Part shown: in pieces, positions 5,509 to 10,807 of the stretch
Layout: every line of letters begins with the position of its first letter
How positions within the stretch are numbered: position 1 is the first letter of the stretch
NCBI GenBank assembly: GCA_913031095.1
Contig: CAJWGH010000013.1
Coordinates: 1 to 10,807, forward strand
Direction of reading: 5' to 3'
DNA from: an uncultured Chloroflexota bacterium
GTDB lineage: Bacteria > Chloroflexota > Dehalococcoidia > UBA3495
DNA length: 10,807 bases
Notes under the pieces: model-generated
Told to the model about the DNA's origin: nothing
What the model saw: the letters and a program-made list of their open reading frames with translations, nothing else
The model's database searches: none
Made by a program: the position numbers and the translations under genes

Positions 5509-5575
5509 GGACTGCCTCCCGCGCCTGGCACAGATTGCCACTGAAACCCGATGGGACACCAGGAGAATCATAGAT

Positions 5576-6535
5576 ATGGCCTTGTTTTTGAACGATCAAG
5601 AGGTTGCCCAACTGCTGCCGATGGGGGAGTGCGTTGATGTGCTCGACCAGGCCTTTGCTCACGCTGGAGAAGGCAAGGTAGATAACCGGCCGAGAGACCG
5701 GATCCGTATGCCTGGTGGCTTCTTCCACTTCATGACTGCTTCCAACGCGGGCCAAGGAGTGTTTGGATACAAGGCTTATCCCTCTTTCGGCGGCCCTGGC
5801 TCGGCCAAGATGCTCGTCATGCTATACGACTATCAGACAGGCGGGCTGCTGTCTTGCATGGAGGCGGGCCGCCTGGGGCAGATTCGCACCGGCGCTGCTA
5901 GCGGAGTCGCCACCAAGTATATGGCCAAGAAAGACGCCGCTACAGTGGCGGTGGTTGGGTCCGGATTTCAGGCCCGCACCCAACTGGAGGCGGTCTGTGC
6001 GGTCAGGGACATTAAGTCCGTGAAAGTCTTCAGCCGCCGCGAGGAACGCCGCGAAGAGTTTGCTAAACGTAGCGGTGATAGCCTCAAGCTCGATGTAACA
6101 GCGGTAAAAAGCGCTGAAGAATGCGTTGCTGGTGCCGATGTGGTGATCGTAATAACTTCGGCGCGTGAGCCAGCTCTATTGGGCGAATGGCTGTCGCCCG
6201 GTGCTCACATAAACGCGGCGGGCGGCAACCATTGGATGCGCCGCGAGATTGATGAAGAAGCTGTGTTGCGGTCAGAAGTGATCGTGGTTGATAACCTAGA
6301 TCAGGCCAAGATTGAGTGCGGAGACCTCCTCTGGTTGGAACCAAGGGGGAGCTTTCGCTGGGACATGGCCAAAGAGCTTCAAGACGTGGTGGTCGGCAGG
6401 GTTAACGGCCGTCCATCAGCGGGCTCGATAACATTGTTCGAATCCATGGGCCTGGCTCTAGAAGATATAGCGGCGGCTCAGTTGGTTTACAGCAAGGCCA
6501 AGGAGCAAGGCATCGGGCAAGAACTTCCATTCTAG
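5576..6535 (+). CDS. Ornithine cyclodeaminase / mu-crystallin family protein
   Basis: 319 aa, the normal family length. Seen in order: the substrate-site Lys66 in FGYKAYPS, Arg104 in GQIRTGAASG, the NAD(P)-binding turn VAVVGSGFQARTQ (124-136), PGAHINAAGGN (208-218), VVDNLDQAKIECGDL (237-251), and the C-terminal signature ITLFESMGLALEDIAAAQ (285-302). The family includes ornithine cyclodeaminase (ornithine to proline plus ammonia), alanine dehydrogenase of the archaeal type, and ketimine reductases. The PGKTE-like stretch of true ornithine cyclodeaminases is replaced here by NHWMRREID, so the specific reaction should not be assumed. Start ATG 5576 has AGGAG ten bases upstream. A GC-rich hairpin follows the stop at 6552-6580. 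Divergent pairing with a hydroxyacid dehydrogenase suggests amino- or oxo-acid metabolism. Confidence 0.93.
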   Translation: MALFLNDQEVAQLLPMGECVDVLDQAFAHAGEGKVDNRPRDRIRMPGGFFHFMTASNAGQGVFGYKAYPSFGGPGSAKMLVMLYDYQTGGLLSCMEAGRLGQIRTGAASGVATKYMAKKDAATVAVVGSGFQARTQLEAVCAVRDIKSVKVFSRREERREEFAKRSGDSLKLDVTAVKSAEECVAGADVVIVITSAREPALLGEWLSPGAHINAAGGNHWMRREIDEEAVLRSEVIVVDNLDQAKIECGDLLWLEPRGSFRWDMAKELQDVVVGRVNGRPSAGSITLFESMGLALEDIAAAQLVYSKAKEQGIGQELPF

Positions 6536-6551
6536 ACGCGAGGCAAAAGAA

Positions 6552-6580
6552 ATGGCGGCAGCGACATTAGCTGCCGCCAT
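6552..6580 (+). terminator. Strong hairpin after the cyclodeaminase-family gene
   Basis: A perfect 11-base inverted repeat, ATGGCGGCAGC / GCTGCCGCCAT, with loop GACATTA, starts 17 bases after the stop. No T-run follows (GGAGATGGGA), so it may stabilise the 3' end or act with Rho rather than be a classical intrinsic terminator. Confidence 0.55.
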
Positions 6581-6688
6581 GGAGATGGGAGTAAACCCGG
6601 CTATAATCTGAGGAGAGGTAGTGGCTTTGAGGGCGTCTTGGGTTGCAACCGGGGTTACTGCCGAAAAATCATCTCCGCGATGAAAGAC

Positions 6689-6704
6689 GGGCTATTAGAA
6701 GCCC
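6689..6704 (-). terminator. Terminator-like hairpin at the end of the 62-aa gene
   Basis: On the minus strand GGGCT (6704-6700), a six-base loop and AGCCC (6693-6689) are followed by GTCTTTCAT. The stem spans the stop codon of the 62-aa gene, so termination would follow translation closely. Confidence 0.45.
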
Positions 6705-6883
6705 AAAGGTCCGACGCGGCGGACAGGCTCGCTCTCTGCGAGCTTGTGCTCTGTGCGGTCTTTCTTGCTCATAGCGGGGCCCGATAGCCAATCGTAAGCT
6801 GCGGCGAAGCTGCCTTCCATGTGATGCAGCATATCTCCGAGATGCAAGAAGTTCGGGTGCCTGTGTTTGTTCGCCTCTGCCAT
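6695..6883 (-). CDS. Small hypothetical protein, 62 aa
   Basis: I do not recognise it. The sequence runs from MAEANKHRHPNFLHLGDMLH through a hydrophobic middle (MEGSFAAAYDWLSGPAM) to a charged tail ending RRVGPLGF. It is His-rich at the N-terminus (H7, H9, H14 and the pair at 19-20). No signal peptide or long membrane helix is present. Support for a real gene is contextual: a near-consensus promoter on the same strand (6967-6995), a purine-rich stretch with AGGAAACGGGAAA directly before the ATG, and a terminator-like hairpin at the stop. The overlapping longer frame on the same strand is arginine-rich and less protein-like. The gene is monocistronic, with an AT-rich upstream spacer. Its function is open; the promoter strength suggests an abundant small protein. 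Confidence 0.6.
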   Translation of the reverse strand: MAEANKHRHPNFLHLGDMLHHMEGSFAAAYDWLSGPAMSKKDRTEHKLAESEPVRRVGPLGF

Positions 6884-6905
6884 TTTCCCGTTTCCTAGCC
6901 TTAGG

Positions 6906-6924
6906 ACTTAACGTCCGGTTAAGT
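6906..6924 (-). promoter_or_regulatory. Palindrome in the leader of the 62-aa gene
   Basis: A perfect 7-base inverted repeat, ACTTAAC (6906-6912) and GTTAAGT (6918-6924), around GTCCG. It lies in the presumed 5' leader, 22 bases before the start codon. It could be an operator or an RNA hairpin near the ribosome site. Confidence 0.45.
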
Positions 6925-6966
6925 ATGTAGTTTCGCAATATTAATACTGCTACTTAATCATTTATT

Positions 6967-6995
6967 ATGATAAATTAGACTTAGTATTGTGTCAA
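6967..6995 (-). promoter_or_regulatory. Near-consensus sigma70-type promoter of the 62-aa gene
   Basis: On the minus strand, perfect TTGACA (6995-6990), a 17-base spacer and TATCAT (6972-6967, five of six). Transcription would start near 6960, leaving a leader of about 77 bases. The -10 region overlaps the inverted repeat ATTTAT-TATG-ATAAAT. Confidence 0.65.
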
Positions 6996-7026
6996 GCTAT
7001 AATACATACCTGATATAATCGCATTA

Positions 7027-7045
7027 TACGATAGTTGGTATCGTA
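7027..7045. repeat. Inverted repeat TACGATA / TATCGTA
   Basis: A perfect 7-base inverted repeat with a 5-base spacer (GTTGG), 30-70 bases upstream of the minus-strand promoter. It has the size and symmetry of a dimeric regulator site; no function is proven. Confidence 0.45.
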
Positions 7046-7064
7046 AGACGGATTGAGGATACTA

Positions 7065-7120
7065 TTACGTAAATCAACAGAATTGCTCGCGTGCAAAGCC
7101 AATTGTTGATGATTACGTAA
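7065..7120. repeat. Long imperfect inverted repeat with TTACGTAA ends
   Basis: Bases 7065-7078 pair with 7105-7120 and 7081-7085 with 7100-7104: about 19 base pairs with two 2-base bulges and a 14-base loop (7086-7099). Each outer arm contains the palindrome TTACGTAA within ATTACGTAAATYAAC, so the arms also read as direct repeats 48 bases apart. It begins 20 bases after the LLM gene stop. There is no T-run on either side. Confidence 0.55.
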
Positions 7121-7140
7121 ATTAACGTTGCATAATAGAC

Positions 7141-8199
7141 TTAAAAGAAAGGAATGACTTCTTTGGCGAAGAGACGCATAGACCCGGCGGCATCGGACTC
7201 CGATATCAGGTGGAAGTTGACCTGCATGGAAGCGGTGTCGAACCCGCCTACCTCCTGGGTGTAGCCTGAGATCTGGTGACGGATGTCTTCAGGATTGCCT
7301 ACCCAGATGGTTCCGCTGTTCAATAGTGAGTTGAAATTAGCTGAACGAAGGCCATCCAGATAGCCTTCATAGCCTGGGTAGTCCTCGGATGACCTACCAG
7401 CTCCCCACCCAGAATCCCGTTCCGCAGCTGCCACCAACGACTTGAAATAGGAGTTGATGTTTGGCTTGGCGATGCGGTGAGATTCCTCGCGGTCTTCGTG
7501 GCAAAACATGTGGAATCCCAGGGCAATCTTGCCTTTCCCTGGGTGCCCAGCCTCACGCCAAGCTTCCTGGTATATGCTGACGGACTCGCGCATCTGTGGT
7601 CCGGCAAAAGCGACTAGCATCAAGTTGAAACCGTTACGTCCGGCCGCTTCCATCGACTGCGGGGTGGCCAAGGCGGCCACCCAGAACGGTGGCCGCGGTT
7701 GCTGAGTGGGCCTGGGCAATGATGTCACATTATGGAACCGGTGAAAATTGCCTTCGAAGGTTACGTTTTCCTCCTCCAGCAAGCGGCGCACCGCTTCAAC
7801 ACCTTCATCGAAACGGGCTCTGCTCTCGTCCATGGTACGGTCGAAGCGTTGGAACTCGTGGGGGAGGAAGGCCCGGCCAAAGCCGCAGTCCAGGCGTCCG
7901 TTGGAGATGGCGTCTAACATGCCTATCTCCCCGGCAACTTTCAACGGATGGTTAAATATCGGCAGCACAGCCCCCGTGAGCAGGCGTGCTTTGCTGGTGC
8001 GCTGGGACGCGGCGGTGAGGAATATGTGAGGAGACGGGCTATAACCCCCGTAAGACTCGAAGTAATGCTCGACCGTTCGGACCTGAGAATAGCCCAATTC
8101 GTCGCAGAGTCCGACTAAATTCAGGCATTCGTTCCAATATTGCTGACCGGACTTCTCGCCAGGGCCGACGTCCGGAAAGAACTGGAGTCCAAATTCCAT
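7141..8199 (-). CDS. LLM class flavin-dependent oxidoreductase (luciferase-like monooxygenase)
   Basis: 352 aa, full length for the bacterial luciferase-like family, which uses reduced FMN or F420 to oxidise or oxygenate small organic molecules. Family signatures seen: VEHYF at 43-47, LPIFNHPLKVAGEIGMLD (79-96), the NGRLDCGFGRAF stretch (100-111), and PPFWVAALATPQSMEAAG (170-187). The TIM-barrel layout fits throughout. Start ATG 8199 has GAGGA four bases upstream. It is the last gene of the cysS - FAD oxidase - LLM run, 19 bases after the FAD oxidase stop, so it is very likely co-transcribed. Its substrate, and the choice of FMN or F420, cannot be decided. A reductase for the flavin is not seen nearby. 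A long inverted repeat lies downstream. Confidence 0.94.
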   Translation of the reverse strand: MEFGLQFFPDVGPGEKSGQQYWNECLNLVGLCDELGYSQVRTVEHYFESYGGYSPSPHIFLTAASQRTSKARLLTGAVLPIFNHPLKVAGEIGMLDAISNGRLDCGFGRAFLPHEFQRFDRTMDESRARFDEGVEAVRRLLEEENVTFEGNFHRFHNVTSLPRPTQQPRPPFWVAALATPQSMEAAGRNGFNLMLVAFAGPQMRESVSIYQEAWREAGHPGKGKIALGFHMFCHEDREESHRIAKPNINSYFKSLVAAAERDSGWGAGRSSEDYPGYEGYLDGLRSANFNSLLNSGTIWVGNPEDIRHQISGYTQEVGGFDTASMQVNFHLISESDAAGSMRLFAKEVIPFF

Positions 8200-8219
8200 A
8201 TGGTCCTCGGTTAGTTGAT

Positions 8220-9620
8220 TTAGAGCCCCAGTTTGCCGGGGTTCATGATGTCATTGGGGTCCAAGGCCTGTTTGATGGCTTGCACCACTTCCTGCCCCAC
8301 GCCCATCTCTCGGGCCAGCAGGTGGTTCAGCTTCACGCCAACTCCGTGGCAATATTCCATCACGCCGCCCATATCCTGGGCCAGCTCTAATATCTCCTGC
8401 ACCGTCTGTCCTAACCGTTCCCTGGAGTCTTCAGTCGTACCCGATGCTGGCATGATCAACATAGAGAACAACTCAGGCCGAGACCAGATGGCGTATTCGG
8501 TAACCCGGATTCCAGCCTGGGCCATGATTTTGTCGCAACGCTTGCGGTATTCCAGCACTCGCGAGATGGGGAGTCCAAGGTGTAGATAGTCGAAGCCATG
8601 TCGGTTGCGCCCGCGGCTCCAGCGGACGCTTCTTGGTTTGCCCAGGGCCGACACTTTGTAGTTTTCTGCGGATTGCCTCCGGTCTCCCCAATAGGCGGTG
8701 GTAGGATCCGGGCCGAGCATGCGTCCGCCGAACTGAACGCAGACTGAAAGGGCCCTTTTTTCGTTGGCGGCCACACCCTCTTGGAACCCCTCAAAGAGCA
8801 GGTGGAAGATGATTCCGTCCTCCTCTTCCGTAAGGTCCATCAGGGTCGGGCGGACCCCCAGGGCGAACATCTCGGCGGCCGCTTTGAAACCCTGGTCGAA
8901 AGTGTCGAATGCGACGCTCTGGAATACCTGGGCTTCGGGCAGCCGGAACACGCGAATAATTGCCTTGGTGATGACGCCGAAGACCCCCTCCGAGCCGATG
9001 AACAGGTGTTTCAAGCTGGGGCCTGAGGACTGGCTGGGCACGGCCCTAGTGCTGACGACCTGTCCGGTGGGCAGCACAGCTTCCAAAGCGACAACCTGGT
9101 CTCCCATGGGGCCGTGGGCGCCGGCACGGTAGCCGACACCGTTGGTGGAGATGGTGCCAGCCACGGTGGCTATGGGCACGCTGTATGGGTCGTGGCCCGG
9201 CATCAGACCTTGGTCAAAAAGGGAATTCTCCAAGTCTTCCAAAATCACCCCGGCTTCAACCTCAGCGGTCATGTCTATGGGATTGATCGCTAGTATATTG
9301 CTCATGCGCTTGAGGTCAAGAACGATGCCGCCCAAGGTGGGAACTGTTGCTCCCATGACGCCGGTGCCTCCGCCGTAGGGAATCACGGGCGTTTGCGATT
9401 TGTTGGCCAGCTTCAGGACGGCACTTACTTCCGCTGTAGTAGCGGGCCGGGCAACGACGTCAGCCAACCGTTCGAACGAGCCTTCAGCGCCGAAAGCACG
9501 GGACGGAGATAGGGCATCTCCAGAGTAGCGGTCGAGGTCGTAGAGGTCTGTGAGGACGTTTTCCGCGCCCAGCGCTCTAGTCAGCGAGTCGATGAGGGAG
9601 CTTGGGATGGCCGTCGCCAT
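8220..9620 (-). CDS. FAD-linked oxidase (GlcD / D-lactate dehydrogenase / AGPS-like)
   Basis: 466 aa from ATG 9620. N-terminal FAD-binding domain of the PCMH type: PYGGGTGVMGATVP (81-94), VEAGV (121-125), VPIATVAGTISTNGVGYRAG (148-167) and FIGSEGVFGVITKA (207-220). The C-terminal cap domain ends with YCHGVGVKLNHLL (423-435) and the family end signature DPNDIMNPGKLGL (454-466). Such enzymes oxidise 2-hydroxyacids such as glycolate or D-lactate, or make alkyl-ether lipid precursors; the HGVG form resembles AGPS-like members as well as GlcD. An upstream in-frame start (9695) would lie inside cysS and adds residues unlike the family, so ATG 9620 is preferred; AGGA sits just before it. Its ATG overlaps the cysS stop as TAATG, implying translational coupling. 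Confidence 0.93.
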   Translation of the reverse strand: MATAIPSSLIDSLTRALGAENVLTDLYDLDRYSGDALSPSRAFGAEGSFERLADVVARPATTAEVSAVLKLANKSQTPVIPYGGGTGVMGATVPTLGGIVLDLKRMSNILAINPIDMTAEVEAGVILEDLENSLFDQGLMPGHDPYSVPIATVAGTISTNGVGYRAGAHGPMGDQVVALEAVLPTGQVVSTRAVPSQSSGPSLKHLFIGSEGVFGVITKAIIRVFRLPEAQVFQSVAFDTFDQGFKAAAEMFALGVRPTLMDLTEEEDGIIFHLLFEGFQEGVAANEKRALSVCVQFGGRMLGPDPTTAYWGDRRQSAENYKVSALGKPRSVRWSRGRNRHGFDYLHLGLPISRVLEYRKRCDKIMAQAGIRVTEYAIWSRPELFSMLIMPASGTTEDSRERLGQTVQEILELAQDMGGVMEYCHGVGVKLNHLLAREMGVGQEVVQAIKQALDPNDIMNPGKLGL

Positions 9621-10807
9621 TAAGGTCCTGGGCGGTAAGACCAGATGCTGCCTGCAGCCGAGTCTTCCACAGATACACCCTGACTCTCCAGCCAATTCCT
9701 AATCTCGTCGGCTAGAGCATACTGCTTGTAAGTACGGCATTCTGTGCGGATGTGTACAAGCCGGTCGATATCGGGGCCGGACACAGTATCTATGCTGGTA
9801 GCAGGGGTTTCGCCAAATAGTTCCGACAGCTCGGCTTGTCCGGTTGCCAGGAGCTTGGAGTGGATATCTTTCACCATGGCGTTGTACAGGCCGGCGTCCA
9901 AGTTCAAAGAAGCGTACCGCTCTTGAAAGGTCAGTCCGAGGAGAGAACCAAGGTGGCGCAGGCAGTCTTGAGCAGCGGAGATCGAGTTCCCTGCGTCGCG
10001 TTGGCGGTTGATCTCGTGGGATAGATCGAACATCGCAGCGAGGGCTTTAGGCGTATTCAGGTCGTCGTCCATTCCCTGAATGAACTGCTCTTGGAACGGG
10101 GTCGGATCCATGGGAGCACCGTCGGAATCGACCTGCTCTCTAAGAACGTTGCGGAGGCGGTCAGCGCTGCGTTCCATGGAGTCGCAACCCTCATCGCTGT
10201 AACTTAAGGGGCTGCGGTAGTGAGAGCTAAGAAAGTATAGGCGGATGGCGTCTGGGCTGTAGCTTTCCAGGGCTTCTTCAACCGACACCAAATTCCCGAG
10301 GGATTTGCTCATCTTATCTTGGCCCAGTTGTAGGAGGCCGTTATGCACCCAGTAGCGGGAAAAGGGCTTTTCTCCCGTGGATGCCTCGCTTTGCGCAATT
10401 TCATTCTCGTGGTGAGGGAAGATTAGGTCCTGGCCGCCGCCGTGGATGTCCAGGGTTGAGCCCAGATAGGTCATGGACATGGCGGTGCATTCGATGTGCC
10501 AACCGGGCCGGCCGGGTCCCCAGGGGCTTTCCCAAGAAGGCTCACTGGGGCGCGCGCCCTTCCAGAGCACGAAGTCCATGGGATGTTCTTTGTTCTCATC
10601 AACCTCGATGCGGGCGCCGGCTTGCATGCCGTCTAGGGTGCGGTGACTCAGTTTGCCATAGTCATCTTTCTTGGTGACTCGGAAGAATACATCACCGCCA
10701 CCTGGGTAAGCTGAGTCGTTGTCGATCAACTTCTGGATGGTCTCGATGATTGGGCCGATCTCTTGAGTAGCTCTGGGGTAGACGTGGGCGCGTTGTATGT
10801 TCAGGGC
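9620..10807 (-). CDS. cysS: Cysteinyl-tRNA synthetase, N-terminal part outside the window
   Basis: 395 aa are visible; the frame is open to the window edge, so the HIGH motif and N-terminus are missing. Seen: VYPRATQEI and GGGDVFFRV of the class I catalytic domain, the zinc-site stretch GWHIECTAMS, the strongly conserved DIHGGGQDLIFPHHENEIAQ, and the KMSKSLGN loop that positions ATP. An anticodon-binding helical domain follows, with an ordinary C-terminal extension ending SIWSYRPGP. The enzyme charges tRNA-Cys with cysteine in the cytoplasm, and zinc gives cysteine specificity. The stop TAA (9622-9620) overlaps the ATG of the FAD oxidase by one base. The apparent TTG start near 10729 is internal. 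The identification is secure. Confidence 0.97.
   Translation of the reverse strand, partial: ALNIQRAHVYPRATQEIGPIIETIQKLIDNDSAYPGGGDVFFRVTKKDDYGKLSHRTLDGMQAGARIEVDENKEHPMDFVLWKGARPSEPSWESPWGPGRPGWHIECTAMSMTYLGSTLDIHGGGQDLIFPHHENEIAQSEASTGEKPFSRYWVHNGLLQLGQDKMSKSLGNLVSVEEALESYSPDAIRLYFLSSHYRSPLSYSDEGCDSMERSADRLRNVLREQVDSDGAPMDPTPFQEQFIQGMDDDLNTPKALAAMFDLSHEINRQRDAGNSISAAQDCLRHLGSLLGLTFQERYASLNLDAGLYNAMVKDIHSKLLATGQAELSELFGETPATSIDTVSGPDIDRLVHIRTECRTYKQYALADEIRNWLESQGVSVEDSAAGSIWSYRPGP

Noticed and set aside
6621..6683. 20-codon frame on + with AGGAGAGG before a GTG and a TATAAT at 6602-6607
   Set aside because: The -10 is so close that the transcript would begin inside the ribosome site, and the peptide is too short to judge. 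Probably chance.
6669..6938. 89-codon frame on -, overlapping the 62-aa gene
   Set aside because: Arginine-rich shadow of the other frame; its start lies in the leader and no ribosome site precedes it.
9621..9695. N-terminal extension of the FAD oxidase by 25 residues
   Set aside because: Lies wholly inside cysS, is Cys/Gly/Arg-rich and unlike the family; ATG 9620 with TAATG overlap is better.

Overview
The window looks like ordinary chromosome from a free-living heterotrophic bacterium with moderate GC. It is gene-dense, with single-copy housekeeping genes (cysS, lepB, tRNA-Ser) mixed with enzymes of organic-acid and amino-acid oxidation: an SMP-30 lactonase, a D-2-hydroxyacid dehydrogenase, an ornithine-cyclodeaminase family protein, an LLM flavin monooxygenase and a FAD-linked oxidase. 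This mix is reminiscent of uncultured marine Chloroflexota of the SAR202 / Dehalococcoidia type. That placement is inference from gene content and protein style only; there is no rRNA or other marker to settle it.

Layout. 1-773 (+): 3' part of a CE4 polysaccharide deacetylase. 774-1084: no protein gene; a repeat pair, a strongly foldable region that could be a 6S-like RNA, and a terminator-like hairpin. 1085-1456 (-): 123-aa protein of unknown function. 1574-2476 (-): SMP-30/gluconolactonase family enzyme. 2477-2621: divergent promoter region. 2622-3284 (+): signal peptidase I, meeting tail to tail a 107-aa Rieske ferredoxin (3281-3604, -). 3655-3815: promoters and a structured leader ahead of tRNA-Ser(GGA) at 3816-3905. 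3906-4411: about 500 bases without a convincing gene, rich in inverted repeats. 4412-5407 (-) and 5576-6535 (+): D-2-hydroxyacid dehydrogenase and ornithine cyclodeaminase/mu-crystallin family protein, divergent from a shared region in which both have TGn-type extended -10 elements. 6695-6883 (-): 62-aa unknown protein with a very good sigma70-type promoter. 6884-7140: visibly AT-rich spacer with several palindromes. 7141-10807 (-): apparent operon cysS (5' end outside the window) -> FAD-linked oxidase (TAATG overlap) -> LLM monooxygenase (19-base gap).

How the genes fit together. The dehydrogenase, cyclodeaminase, lactonase, FAD oxidase and LLM oxidase are all soluble oxidoreductase or hydrolase types used on small organic acids, sugars or amino acids. 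Exact substrates cannot be read from sequence. LepB processes exported proteins and CysS charges tRNA-Cys. I see no IS element, integrase, phage gene, CRISPR array or defence system.

The features most worth a second look are non-coding: the 6S-like fold at 870-1047, the GGATTCTAGC / GCTAGAATCC motif pairs in three intergenic regions, the palindrome-rich spacer 6884-7140 with its 62-aa gene, and the coupling of cysS to two flavoenzyme genes. I did not find a clear, large, previously undescribed protein system.
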